64,000 nucleotides of DNA from Asterias amurensis. Its lineage: Eukaryota > Echinodermata > Asteroidea > Forcipulatida > Asteriidae. Every line of letters starts with the position of its first letter. Position 1 is the first letter of the stretch. Below are positions 22,401 through 30,738 of this stretch, one piece after another. Made by a program: the position numbers and the translations under genes. Under the pieces are notes generated by a model that was not told the origin of the DNA, did not search any database, and saw only the letters and a program-made list of their open reading frames with translations. The DNA lies in assembly GCF_032118995.1 (NCBI RefSeq), contig NC_092666.1, positions 15,315,950 to 15,379,949 on the forward strand, read 5' to 3'.

Positions 22401-25400
22401 AAGCGGACTTGAGGCTGAGTGGCGAGGTTCGTTTGGGAGGAAATATACCGCCCGATTATAAAAGATGGCAAACCTCTCTGTCAAGACACACACAGTTCCC
22501 AAAATAATACACAGTTCCACAAGAGATATAAAGAACAAACAGCAATATATGTGGTTTAATTGTCAACTTCTCAAGTAAACAATGAACAATGAGTAAATGT
22601 GGTTTAATTGTCAACCTCTCCAGTAAACAATAAACAATGAGAAAATGTGGTTTAATTGTCAACCTCTTCAGTAAACAATAAACAATGAGAAAATGTGGTT
22701 TAATTGTCAACCTCTTCAGTAAACAATAAACAATGAGAAAATGTGGTTTAATTGTCAACCTCTTCAGTATCCAAAAAAAATGAGAACATGTGGTTTAGTT
22801 GTCAACCTCTGCAGTAAACAATAAACAATGAACAACAAGCATCAGTCAACGTGGTTTGAGTGTCAACCTCTGCAGTATCCACCACAATCAATGACCAATA
22901 CAGAGCTACAGAGCATTAAATAATAAAGTACCAGTTACTTGCAAAAGACACATACGTTCTACTCAACTATTACCCGTGATTCTCGCGCCTAAGCAGCACC
23001 AGCAATTGCCTAGTCAACCTCCTAACTAAAGGTTAAAACTCCACGCGTTAACAAGCACGCGCCGCAGCAGTGCCAACCACACCTCCGGTATAAAGCACAA
23101 AAACGTCAACTACACCGCAGGTAAACCGCAAAACAGCAGTCAACCGCAACGCAGGTAAACCGCAAAACAGCAGTCACCCACACCGCAGGTAAAAGCACAA
23201 AGCAATCACCCACACCGCAATATAGCCCAGCTATATCGACAACCCTAGGTAAAGCACCAGCAATTACCTACACGAGTCCCGCAGCCGCCACGTTTGAGGA
23301 GAAGTGGACTAGCACAACGCACAGTCTTCCCTGCTTCAACTCACGTGTACCCCCTGAGACATTCACACAGATACCCTGAACCACAATCCTGCTAGTCAAC
23401 CACAAAACTAACATTGGCTAACTCAGCGACGGACTGCTACCCCAAAAAGATCGAAAAGCACTCAGCTTCCGTCAATCCTTTCACCCAGAAATTCTCACGA
23501 TCAACAGCACAAAGCCTTTCAGCTAATCAGTGAGACCTAGAATTCGCTGCATTAACTTGCAATAAATCACGCACGCTAGCGCACATTGCACAACAAATAA
23601 CACTTGGGTAGTAATCAGAGTAAAAGAACGTACCTGTTTCTCTCTCGAAATCTCGCTGCAGACTGACGATGCACACTTGGTCCCAGAGTACCAGCGTGCT
23701 CCGCAAGCCAACGCATGCGCAGATCGTGCATAAGCTCGCGCATGCTCATAACTACACAATTTATAACATACACCCGGCACTGTCCGTCACAATACCATCG
23801 TTTTAATTTACCTCCTAAGATCTGGATCCCAGTTTTAGACTTTGTTGTCGGCAGTGACTCTTACCCCTGGGTACTGTTCCCAGAGGTTCCTTGCAATCTT
23901 TAACTCCAAGGGTTACCAAAAGGTTGAATTTACCTTCTAACATCCCATAGTATCATTTGTTTTAAGTTCGCAACTACTCTCTGTGTTCCGATAAAGAATT
24001 TACATCTTGGGGTTATTTTGTTAGGTGGAGCAGCAGTTACTGAATCCTCAGACAACAGCGGCTACTCAACAAGCAGTGAGCTGGTAGTAGAGAAAGTCTT
24101 ATCATCAGATAATGGCCAAGTGTTTCTCTGCCGTGCTAAGAATGAGCTCATTGTAGAAGCAGTTAATGATGGGTTGATCATGAACGTCAGATGTAAGTAA
24201 AAGCAGCTAAGCGCATCAAAATTATGCTTACCAGATTAATGTTCAAATCATTGTTCAGTGTTTTCTGCAGCCAACATAACAATGGTTTATCGTGTCTTTA
24301 TTTTTGTGTAAGTAGTGACATTAAATTTATGCTTAATACCAGAGTTAAGTAACCACCTCATATGATTGGTCTTGGATAAGTTTGGTATGCGCCTACAGCC
24401 CTCAATCCTCTTCTATCTTCCGACTCTTCACCAGAATGTCACAATGGACTTGAATAAGATTGGTTTGTCCAATCAAATCGGCAACGGTTATCCTCCACTA
24501 TCCTCCAACTCATGAAGATGACCATTGAGTATCCAGGAGAGTGGCGGTTTATTTTATTTTTTATTTTGTTTATTTTAAATCTTTAGACATACACAATGAT
24601 TACAAGGTAATAATAATAATAAGACTTGTTACGCGCACATATCCACCCTGCTGGGTGTTCAAGGCGTTAAGTTGTTAACATAGTTTTTGTATACTTGTAT
24701 TCCACAAACAATGTTTGACATCTTTTCAATTTTGTTCCTTCCCAGTTAAGCCCCAAATCAGTGTCGCAGACAAGATGACAATCAGCACCAAGGAAGGCCC
24801 AGGCCTCAAGATCCTAAACTGTACCTCTAAGGGAAACCCTGAAGAGCTGACGTACGTCTGGCATCAGAATGACGTCCCGATAGTCCTGGATGGGAATACA
24901 CGCTTCACATTGAATGACGCTGGCTCGTTGTTTGTTCATAATGCGTCAAGGACTGAGGTTGGGAATTATATGTGTCTCGTGAGTAATGAAGAAGGGAGTA
25001 GTAACATCACGGCCATACTCGATGTACAATGTGAGTAGTTAGGGTTGAGTAACTTTTATTTTATTTCAGGGTAGTAATTCTGGTTGTAAAGCCAAAAACT
25101 CTCACAGAAGAGAACATGGGTACTGTAATAGACCGTATTGAATATGACGCCACCGTACAATTATCTGTCCTACAAGATGGCCTCTGCGAGCGTGTTCATG
25201 TGTGTGTGCGTGATTGTGCCGTAGAAATCAAACCGGGAACATTGCGTGCTGCCTGTTTCTTTGATGTACGCGTTTAGACGCGCATACGGTTTGACCTACA
25301 AGATGGCAACTTTCATAGCAGCAAAGGGACTATTAAATATGGTCTATATATATCCAAGAACCAAAAGCATAATTAATCACTAAAACCCAATGGAGAGAAG

Positions 25401-28400
25401 ACAAGGAAGGAAGTTTTATCTTCAGATGTGGGAGGAAAACTCCAGCATGTTTTTTTTTCCTGAAACTCTATTGATCTAAAACCAAATTTTCATAATTTTT
25501 AAACTATTCTAAGATTAAATGTTTGGGTCTTCGTTATTGCGTATTATTTAATAAGGGAATAAAAGAGTAGTGTCTTGTTCTTAAATTGCCGTTTAAAACC
25601 GGCAGGGTCGTGGCCGTGTGATGAAAGGCTTGGGCCGAAGGCGAGGGCCTTTACCACACGGCCACGTAGGAATAGGAAAACTGTCCGAGGTATTATGAAT
25701 GTGAATTTAATGTCCGAGTATGACCTGTCAACACAAAGCCTTGGCTTGATTTCATAATGCACTAAGAATCATCTTAAGATGAGTTGTCAGTATCACCAAA
25801 GTGATTTGTATTGTGACATCACACTTTTTTTTGCAATTAAGAGTGATACACAGTTAAGATCAATCTTAACTCTTTGTGAAATCTGCCCCTGAACTTGTTA
25901 CAACCCCTACATCTCATGAAAAAAGCAGTTCAAATCAGTTTTGTTGGAAGGTTTTTTTTTCTTCTGATAAATCTTAAATCATCCTTCTTTTTATAAACCA
26001 GATTCACCGATCATTTCAACCGGAGACCAGATCATAATCAACCTTCACTCCATCAGTGAGTTAGTGTGTGAGGCCGATGCCAACCCTAAACCAGAAAGCT
26101 TCATTACATGGACTCGTGATGGATTTGATCTCAGCGCTCATCAGATGGAATACTCCGAGGGTAAAGCTCTACTCAGAATCTTGAATGTGTCTAAGGCGGA
26201 CGGTGGACTTTATACGTGTTCTGCTGATAACGGAATAGCGCCGGCGTTTACTAAGAACATACAGGTTGTTGTACAGTGTAAGTATTTATTATTATTTATG
26301 TATGCAAGTTTGCCCTAAACCAGGCTGAAAGCCACTCTTGGTAAGGGGCTCCAAGAAGAAAAACCTTTTAGGCCTGTACATTTTTGGAGCAGCATTTGTT
26401 TTGCACTCGGTTGTGATTTGAACATCAGAGGGTGCATAGAGCCCAAGCGGAGGTTTGAGAAAGACCCTGTGTCTTCCATGTTTAGGTTCATCCATGCTAC
26501 TGGAGCTATGGCCAGCAAAACACATCCTTCTCTATCTGTATTTTTTTTATTTTTTTATTTTTTTTTTAAATTGATTTTTTCCTTCAGTTATTCCTGAGAT
26601 AGATCGGACCGTTGCCAACAAGGTAGCCCAGAGCATCGGTCAGACGGCCGTTCTACGCTGCCGAGCTGAAGGAGCACCAGTCGTCAGATTCAAATGGTTC
26701 CAAGGAGCGGCTCAGGTCAGTGAGAAGCTTTGATGAGAAAGATCATAATCTTAGCGGACCTGTCTGCCAAACATTAACTAAGTGCCTTGGATGCCCGCAG
26801 ATAGAGCGCTATTAAATTTTATATTTTATACATTTGTTTTTGGTGTTACTACAGCTACGGCTAGCTACGGCTAGATCGAGCACGTCTGCCTATTCTTCAA
26901 CACTGGTAGATGCGCTGATCTAGACGTAGCTGTAGCCGAAGTCATCGTTTCGGACACGGCCTAAGACTTCCTGGGGGCAAGTAAAATGCACAGCTAACTA
27001 ATCCGGTGGGCTACTTTACAAAAAGCTGAAGAGCAAGACTCCACTTGCAAGTGGCACTTCTATGAGGAAAATAACAATTTGTATTGGAACCTTGCAAAAG
27101 GGCACCACAGCAAAAGCACAGGGCAATTACTGTGGGTGCTGTGGGTTATTTCAAGGCCTGCCTATGATTGGTTAACAGTTTGCAACAACTAAATCTATAT
27201 TTCCCATTTTTCTTAATGTTCAGGTGAATTTAACAAGTGACCACTACACCTTTGACACTCGACAAGATCTGACCTACTCCAACCGATACGAGAGTCGCTT
27301 ATACATCGGACCTGTCAATGAACTCTTTGATTATGGGACATACGTTTGCAAAGCTTACAATGACCTCGGCGAGACTACTTTTTCTGTCCAGCTGGAAAAA
27401 ACAAGTAAGGAATGTTGTCATTTCAAAATAATGATTGTTATGATTAAAAACTTAATGTAACCCACATCCCAAACATTGGAGCCTACATCCATCTCTACCT
27501 TTTCTTTTATCTTCAGGTGAGCCAGAAGCACCGTTTGGTCTCAGAGTTGAGAAAATCACCCATGATTCAGTCAGACTAAGCTGGAAGGCAGGTAAGAATC
27601 ATAAAAAATGTGCCATAGCTGTGATTAATATTGGTTCCATGCCTAACGTTTTAGAGTTGTGAAGTTTTCTCTATTTCAAATTTACTTGGATGTTCTTTAA
27701 ATTTGTAAACATTTATTTTAAACTTTTAATGCTACTTAATATACAAATATAAAAATCCTCACACTGTTTGTTTTTGTTCTTATGTGTAATGACATTTTTA
27801 GTGGTTTACTTTTTAATTTTTGTACATTGTCTTGCGCCTTATAACAACCCTTGCTTGGAATTGGCACATTATGAATTAAATCTTCAATACATTTTTATTA
27901 GATGGAAATTGGCATCGAGTAATATGCCTTTGATTTTTTTTTTTCCACAGAACTTTGGAAATACTGAGTATACAGTGCTAACACACATCGGTGTGAATGG
28001 GTAGAATCAAAATTAATATCACTATTTTTGTTCACAACCAGGTTTTGACGGCGGTCGGCCCCAAACATTCCAAGTGCGTTTCAATCAGAAGGGAAACCAA
28101 CAGTACCAGTATGTAGACGTCATCCCAACTGAAGAAACGACGTACACTGTGACCAACCTCAACCCTAGCACTGATTATGAGTTCACTGTACGTGGGAGAA
28201 ACGATCTTGGCACCGGAGCCTACTTCCTTGGGATTGTATCGGCATCAACAGAAGGTACTAAGATTTACATTCGGAAGATTATTCGGAAGATTTTGTTCAA
28301 TACTTTTGTTCTCTAAAGTGATTCTTATAATATCATGCAAGTGACTTTAATCCATTAATTGCTTCCTGTAACCTAGGTGTATTTATAGATACCTGTGAGT

Positions 28401-30738
28401 GCTGGGTTGGTATTATGTTTGACAATCCTGTCATTTTATTGATGAGTTACCTATTTCTTTTCTTTCCACACAGTTGCACCAAGTCAACCAGTTGTCCCAA
28501 GTCCATCAGGTAAGCTCCTTTTTCAAAACATCAAAACCTTGGCTAACGCTTCTACTAAGGTTCTGGGCTCCTGGCTTTGGCTCTGGGCTCCAGGCTCTAG
28601 CTCTGGCCCTGGCTCTGGGCTCTACCTCTGGGCTTCAGGCTCTGGCTATTGGTTCTGGCTCCGGCTTTTGGCTCTGTCTCCAGGCTTTGGGCTCTGGGCT
28701 TCAGGCTCTGTTTTCTGCCTCCGGGCTCTGGCTTTTGGCTCGTAACTTTGGCTCCGTACTCATGGCTCTTGCTTTGGGCTCCATAATAACCCTAACTGGT
28801 AAAAAGAAGAACATAGGTTCCCTGTCTTACCCCATGCTTACTCCATCGTTGTTCTTGTCACCCATCTTAAGGTATCCTAGTGGGGAATATCCCTCTATAC
28901 CTCTTCCTCTTGGTCACCTTCTTGAGTCTCCTCAGCTGTGTCTTCCTCAATCTCTTCCTCATCTGTTGCCTCATCAAGAGACGGACATCCAAGAAAAAGA
29001 ACTTAGGTGAGTAGAGTCGCGTTGTTTTTTGTAAAACCACCTTATAATAAAAATATTAATATTAATAATAAAAATATGAATAATTGGTTTGAATACAGAA
29101 CCCAAGTGTCTATCTATCCATCTATCTAGTATACATTACAATGTAAGTTCAACTTCATTCTTTATTGATTCACAGCCAAGAAATCTGACATCAAGCTGAA
29201 GGAAATTGAAACCGTGCATTCGTAAGTTGAACATCTTATCAATAACAACATTAGAAACAAAGACAAAATTTAGACAGGATGATTTATAAATTGTAATTTT
29301 ATTTGAGAATTCCCCCCTTTCATCATATCAAAAGTTGATACAATCAGACCTTCCAATCTCCACTTGGTTATAAGAGTTAATGTTTTCTTCCATTGAGCTT
29401 TGAATAAATCATGCCTGCAGGAAGTCCAGGCTCTGTGACTCTTTTCTAAACATATGATTTCACAGGTAACATAGTCCATACCTTTAACATGTGTTCTTTT
29501 CATTGATTGATCGTACAGAGACGAAGGTAGTGCGACCGTCACAGAAACACTCGACTCCATGTCACATCGTGACCAATCAGAATACTCCAAAGATCCATAC
29601 TCAGATGATGAACGTAGCTATGACGATCGTCGCTATGGCAACCAGCAGTATGATGACTATAGCTATCAGACCTACAGTGATCAGTACGATGACGATCGGC
29701 AGCCAATTGCGACGTCCCGTAGGGAACCGGGATCCAGTTACCATAATGCCGGGTACCGACCGCCATCATACGCACCGAGCTGGGACAGTTTTGGTAAGTA
29801 AGGCCATATCTGAATTGGCTGGTACAGTTAAAATGACTGTTGATAAGGGTTTTTTAAAGGGTGTCCTATACTTCAATGTATGATAAGGAAATCTAACCGT
29901 AGCCGTAGCCACCAGTTAATACGACTGTTGCTAAGGGTTTGTAAAGCGTGTCCTATACTTCACTGTATGATAAGGAAATCTAGACATAGCCAAAGCCACC
30001 AGTTAATGACTGTTGCTAAGGGTTTTGTAAAGCTTGTCCTAATCTAGACATAGCCATAGCTGTAGCCGCCAATTCCCCCACAGCCTTAGCCAATGTAAAG
30101 GTTGGTCTATAGCACCCTCTCTTGGTCGTTGATAACTAGTCAAAGAATGTTGGAGAAAAAGTCTACATTGGTGTGGTAAGTGTGGTTAACAAATCAAAAC
30201 AGTACAACAACAAATTGTACAAACACCGTTTAGTAAACCACTCCACCAAACACCTACTCATTACAAATAAAGTGAAGGTAGTTTGAACAGGCCTGATGCT
30301 GCACAAAGGCAACAAACGCGATTGCCTCCATGTCCCCTGGTCATTGCCTTGGTGCCCTTAAAATGCTACAGTAGAAATTTACACTTTCCTCCAAGGGTGC
30401 CCTTTACCAAGAAGACTGGTTGTATAAAATTGCTATTGAATTCATTGTTCATTGCTCATTTACAAAATATGCCTTGTTTTTTCCTTCTATTTTCAGCTCA
30501 AACACCAAGCATCTTGACAGATCAGATCAGTGAGGACCAAGAGGAACGTAACTATGCCGACAAGCTACGACGTAAACAAGCTCAGCTTACTACAGGTCCA
30601 TCCTCAGCTAAACAGTTTGACTACACCTCATCTGTCACTCCTAGTCCAGTACCAAGCAGCCTTGGTAACTTTGTCCAATTGACTAAGGCTCGACCTACTG
30701 CTAGCCAGGCTGGTAGTGAAGAAGGGTTCCTAGTGTAA
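10328..30738 (+). CDS. NPHS1-like: Nephrin-type immunoglobulin superfamily adhesion receptor, complete
   Basis: Type I membrane receptor of the nephrin / Sns / Hibris / SYG-2 family. These proteins bind IRRE/Kirrel-type partners across cell contacts (slit diaphragm, myoblast fusion, synapse choice). Coding exons: 10328-10412, 13036-13224, 13608-13724, 14452-14781, 15470-15579, 18703-18883, 20168-20248, 20642-20863, 21277-21567, 21976-22113, 24025-24192, 24746-25030, 26002-26277, 26588-26715, 27224-27404, 27517-27591, 28042-28254, 28474-28509, 28872-29006, 29176-29221, 29519-29793, 30497-30738. All have AG/GT borders, and the lengths sum to 3804 bases, exactly 1268 codons. Order: signal peptide, nine Ig, one FN3, short stalk, membrane span, tail. 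Human nephrin is about 1240 residues. FPPGPP before Ig3, GFDGG in FN3 and the hydrophobic C-terminus (GFLV here, GHLV in human) match nephrin. The start is the first AUG in frame with the signal peptide. The orthology call rests on remembered family features. Confidence 0.93.
12593..12806 (+). pseudogene. Decayed duplicate of the nephrin Ig1 exon
   Basis: Some 210 bases resemble the real exon and its acceptor 354 bases downstream: TGTAAATTGT, then TTCTTGTGTACATTT, the pyrimidine tract, a CAG acceptor (exon side from 12682), TTTCTAGTCAGGCT, TTTTTCCCAACAACCT and GTGGATAACCTA. Relative to the real exon it carries a TAG stop in the nephrin frame, several small indels, and no donor after the lost 3' half. 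It looks like a tandem exon duplication that has decayed. The acceptor is intact, so aberrant inclusion is possible. Confidence 0.8.
12825..12953. mobile_element. Family D palindromic element
   Basis: Starts GGGGTCGATTTCACAAAGAG and ends CTCTTTGTGAAATCCACCCC. The arms contain GTTAGGACTAGTCCTAGGA and its inverse, so the element is almost one palindrome. Related copies lie at 14834, 20434, 21619, 38060 and 39158. It separates the decayed exon copy from the real exon. Confidence 0.75.
13036..13724 (+). CDS. Nephrin Ig domain 1 (two exons)
   Basis: Exons 13036-13224 and 13608-13724 encode residues 29-130. The B-strand Cys is in VILYCAVDN, the F-strand Cys in DDDVYRCQVPG, and the C-strand Trp in GILWTKG. 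The internal intron is in phase 1. GYPRYNIV corresponds to the GFPRYRL segment of vertebrate nephrin Ig1. Confidence 0.9.
14037..14440 (+). mobile_element. Family F fragment followed by a LINE 3' end
   Basis: 14037-14215 is a partly inverted block (CAGGCCTGGAATT at the left, AATTCCAGGCCTG at the right) of the dispersed family with the phrase 'ccttggtgccc'. From about 14232 one frame reads SQPDISSFKSNLKTYLF, the usual C-terminal end of a LINE reverse transcriptase. A tail of the type AGCGCCCTGGGCAC and an ATT microsatellite follow. The remnant ends about ten bases before the nephrin Ig2 exon. Confidence 0.6.
14452..14781 (+). CDS. Nephrin Ig domain 2 (single exon)
   Basis: Residues 131-240, phase 1 at both ends. 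Cys pair in TITLTCHANN and VEYKCVVEHPA, Trp in TITWLKNDG. Opens with PPDPPSIDNYENG and ends NVVLNVR. Confidence 0.92.
14834..14952. mobile_element. Family D palindromic element
   Basis: Runs from TTGACTTCACAAAGAGTTAG to CTCTTTGTGAAATCCACCCA with inverted arms. It lies inside nephrin intron 5, directly after the Ig2 exon. Confidence 0.7.
15470..18883 (+). CDS. Nephrin Ig domain 3 (two exons around a 3.1 kb intron)
   Basis: Exons 15470-15579 and 18703-18883 encode residues 241-337. Opens FPPGPPLITGYQQG, with Cys in VTLDCASRGGNPLAE; the second exon begins VYWWKNGVQM and has Cys in AVYRCQVSS. The internal intron is phase 0, just before the Trp. That intron holds two 5S rRNA genes, a LINE fragment and several foldback elements. 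Confidence 0.92.
15867..16252. mobile_element. Family C long palindrome (foldback element)
   Basis: A near-perfect inverted repeat with arms of about 190 bases. The outer ends are TTAAAGGAGCACGTTGCCTT and GGCAACGTGTTCCTTTAA; the centre is GGGAGTCAAAAATTTGACTCCC flanked by GGCCATTTATG and its inverse. Copies at 44130-44492 and 57671-58062. No coding capacity. Confidence 0.85.
16311..16632. repeat. Possible inverted-repeat element
   Basis: The left end has CCTGTTCGCATGTAAC and the right end CCAATGCGAACACGGC, with internal paired segments such as CAGTGCGAACAGCCCAG. It probably is another short non-autonomous element. No second copy was found in this window. Confidence 0.4.
16733..16930 (+). repeat. 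5S-containing duplicated unit, copy 1
   Basis: From TGAAATATGCTAATGATATG to the T-run after the 5S gene, this 198-base segment recurs at 17965-18162 with few changes. The shared 65 bases upstream of the gene include TATTTACAAAGG about 25 bases before the start, a plausible TATA-like external promoter element. Sequence outside the unit is unrelated between the two copies. Confidence 0.8.
16798..16916 (+). rRNA. 5S ribosomal RNA gene, copy 1
   Basis: A full-length 5S rRNA of about 119 bases from GCCTACGACCATACTACGTT to GGGTGTTGTAGGC, whose ends pair. Internal control sequences are present: AAGTCAAGCAACGTC in the box A region, and GTCAGTACTTGGATGGGAG covering the intermediate element and start of box C. 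TTTTT, a pol III stop, follows at about 16921. It sits on the sense strand of nephrin, inside the Ig3 intron. No damage is visible; expression is unknown. Confidence 0.95.
17075..17960 (-). mobile_element. LINE 3' fragment with reverse-transcriptase C-terminus
   Basis: Read on the minus strand from about 17630 to 17200, with a frame break, it encodes pieces typical of LINE polymerase ends: FYDTGFASVWAYWLICWAG, KLHGSAKDW, FDTVYEDLLAGKLNMLL, HPLHDALANQLIPRSGR and PSRNNTPQSHFYM. A tail with AATAAAG and ATTGAATAG-like units follows near 17075-17105. The stretch from about 17690 to 17960 could be part of it or unrelated. Frameshifts and 5' truncation make it inactive. It fills the space between the two 5S genes. 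Confidence 0.75.
18030..18148 (+). rRNA. 5S ribosomal RNA gene, copy 2
   Basis: Second full 5S copy, 1232 bases downstream of the first and in the same direction. It differs from copy 1 at two internal C-to-T positions (GTCTGATC and AAGTTAAGC, both common among animal 5S genes) and at the last base (GGCT rather than GGCG). A TTTTT stop follows at about 18153. Confidence 0.95.
18485..18635. repeat. Family F dispersed repeat
   Basis: Contains CAGGCCTGATACCACAGAGG, GACGATTGCCTCCATG, then 'ggtgccc' and 'ccaaggag' phrases shared with copies near 8495, 14037, 18960, 27020, 30283, 47640 and 62050. Ends close to the nephrin exon at 18703. Confidence 0.6.
19692..20074. mobile_element. Family A foldback element
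   Basis: Begins TTTAAAGGCACTGCACACTC and ends AGTGTCCACTGTCTTTAA. It lies in nephrin intron 7, about 90 bases before the Ig4 exon. Confidence 0.75.
20168..20863 (+). CDS. Nephrin Ig domain 4 (two exons)
   Basis: Exons 20168-20248 and 20642-20863, residues 338-438. Opens FPPAYVNITGHEQM, with Cys in LTLHCKS at the end of the first exon; the second has Trp in ASISWYTGG and Cys in VDYMCQATN. A family D element (20434-20585) lies in the short internal intron. Confidence 0.9.
20434..20585. mobile_element. Family D palindromic element
   Basis: CAGCAAACTCTTCCTAACTT on the left is matched by a degraded inverse with ACTCATCCTAACTCATAG on the right. It is most like the copy at 38060-38235. Confidence 0.6.
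20930..21010. repeat. C-run, A-run and AT microsatellite
   Basis: A run of cytosines followed by adenines and TA/AAAT low complexity in nephrin intron 9. The apparent open frames over it have no coding character. Confidence 0.85.
21277..21567 (+). CDS. Nephrin Ig domain 5 (single exon)
   Basis: Residues 439-535, with no methionine near its start. Opens YPPQIPVISGYEEG, Cys in LRLTCIAVGGNPLA and ANYSCRASNEA, Trp in TLTWQKNG. SDNQAKF-like TDNQANYSC matches the vertebrate nephrin Ig5 segment. Phase 1 at both borders. Confidence 0.92.
21619..21772. mobile_element. Family D palindromic element
   Basis: Begins GGGTGGGTTTCACAAAGAGA and ends TTGTGAAATCGACCCCTC, with TAGGACTAGTCCTAAG within. Confidence 0.7.
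21976..24192 (+). CDS. Nephrin Ig domain 6 (two exons around a 1.9 kb intron)
   Basis: Exons 21976-22113 and 24025-24192, residues 536-637. Opens FPPERVFVTAEP, Cys in VVVKCKTASSNPAS, Trp in ELSWWKDGVPVD; the second exon starts GGAAVTESS and has Cys in VFLCRAKNELI. The phase 1 intron is filled by repeats. Confidence 0.9.
22150..22400 (+). mobile_element. tRNA-derived SINE head
   Basis: GGTTGGCTTAATGGTTTC resembles a tRNA box A and GGTTTGAACCC a box B, spaced 40-50 bases apart as in tRNA-derived SINEs. The body that follows (GGGTTGTCCCTATGGGG and onward) has no tRNA fold. The 3' end was not located. It may be part of a larger insertion reaching about 23800. Confidence 0.6.
22547..22885. repeat. 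48-bp tandem repeat array
   Basis: About six copies of a 48-base unit (ATGTGGTTTAATTGTCAACC, then TCTTCAGTAAACAATAAACA, then ATGAGAAA), the last copies diverged. Because 48 is a multiple of three, the minus strand shows a repeated 16-residue open frame, which I treat as a by-product. Confidence 0.88.
22886..24024. repeat. Nephrin intron 11, second half: short repeats
   Basis: Between about 23080 and 23260 the phrase GCAGGTAAACCGCAAAACAG recurs in a loose tandem array with CACCCACACCGCA variants. From 23630 to 23770 the sequence is richer in CpG and, on the minus strand, has a donor-like site ending GAGAAACAG|GTACG. No coding sequence was recognised. Confidence 0.5.
24746..25030 (+). CDS. Nephrin Ig domain 7 (single exon)
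   Basis: Residues 638-732. Opens FKPQISVADKMTIS, Cys in KILNCTSKGNPEE and GNYMCLVSNEEG, Trp in TYVWHQNDVPI. The asparagine in LNCTSKG is a potential N-glycosylation site. Phase 1 at both ends. Confidence 0.92.
25127..25349. mobile_element. Inverted-repeat element
   Basis: ATAGACCGTATTGAATATGA at the left and ATTAAATATGGTCTAT at the right form imperfect inverted ends, with ACAAGATGGC repeated inside. It is similar in style to sequence near 49110-49290. Confidence 0.5.
26002..26277 (+). CDS. Nephrin Ig domain 8 (single exon)
   Basis: Residues 733-824. Opens YSPIISTGDQIIIN, Cys in SELVCEADANPKPE and GLYTCSADNGIAP, Trp in FITWTRDG. The DNGIAP phrase matches DNGVAP of vertebrate nephrin at the same place. 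Phase 1 at both ends. Confidence 0.93.
26588..27404 (+). CDS. Nephrin Ig domain 9 (two exons)
   Basis: Exons 26588-26715 and 27224-27404, residues 825-927. Opens FIPEIDRTVANK, Cys in AVLRCRAEGAPVV, Trp in FKWFQGAAQ; the second exon starts VNLTSDHYT and has Cys in TYVCKAYNDLGE. The internal intron is phase 0 and carries a family F fragment (27020-27165). Confidence 0.92.
27517..28254 (+). CDS. Nephrin fibronectin type III domain (two exons)
   Basis: Exons 27517-27591 and 28042-28254, residues 928-1023. SEPEAPFGLRVEKI and VRLSWKAGFDGG begin the fold; YVDVIPTEETTYTVTNLNP and YEFTVRGRNDLG complete it. WKAGFDGG and YVDVIP correspond closely to the nephrin FN3 domain. Confidence 0.93.
28474..29006 (+). 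CDS. Nephrin stalk and transmembrane exons
   Basis: Exon 28474-28509 encodes a 12-residue Pro/Ser stalk (VAPSQPVVPSPS). Exon 28872-29006 encodes about 28 hydrophobic residues from GILVGNIPLYLFLLVTF through LICCLI, then a basic stop-transfer KRRTSKKKN. Two adjacent cysteines at the inner face could be palmitoylated. The intron between them holds a GGCTCTGGGCTC minisatellite. Confidence 0.92.
28555..28760 (+). repeat. GGCTCTGGGCTC minisatellite in nephrin intron 19
   Basis: An imperfect array of 6-12 base units built from GGCTCTGGGCTC, GGCTCCAGGCTC and GGCTTCAGGCTC. It is purine/pyrimidine biased with no stop in the nephrin frame until 28746. Confidence 0.85.
29176..30738 (+). CDS. Nephrin cytoplasmic tail exons
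   Basis: Exons 29176-29221, 29519-29793 and 30497-30738. The tail is about 200 residues, acidic and rich in Tyr between about residues 1105 and 1190 (SYDDRRYGNQQYDDYSYQTY), as expected of a receptor signalling through phosphotyrosine adaptors. No canonical YDxV Nck-binding motif is obvious. It ends EEGFLV, a possible class II PDZ ligand. The second half has Ser/Thr/Pro linkers. Confidence 0.9.
29822..30070 (+). repeat. About 100-bp tandem triplication in nephrin intron 22
   Basis: Three successive imperfect copies of a unit with GACTGTTGCTAAGGG, TTTGTAAAGCGTGTCC, ATAAGGAAATCTAGACATAG and AGCCACCAGTTAAT. A related sequence is near 45895-45995. Confidence 0.7.
30283..30425. repeat. Family F dispersed repeat
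   Basis: CAGGCCTGATGCTGCACAAA, GCGATTGCCTCCATGTCCCC, ATTGCCTTGGTGCCCTTAAA and 'gggtgccctttaccaaga' identify it. It lies before the last nephrin exon. Confidence 0.6.

Noticed and set aside
22456..22758. 100-residue minus-strand frame with a 16-residue repeat
   Set aside because: It exists because the tandem unit is 48 bases, a multiple of three. No other coding evidence.
28474..29010. 178-residue plus-strand frame over the nephrin stalk and membrane exons
   Set aside because: It is a shifted frame crossing a minisatellite. The nephrin frame with splice sites explains the region better.
29270..29590. 106-residue minus-strand frame antisense to the nephrin tail exon
   Set aside because: It overlaps a well-supported exon, has no motifs and spans intron sequence.
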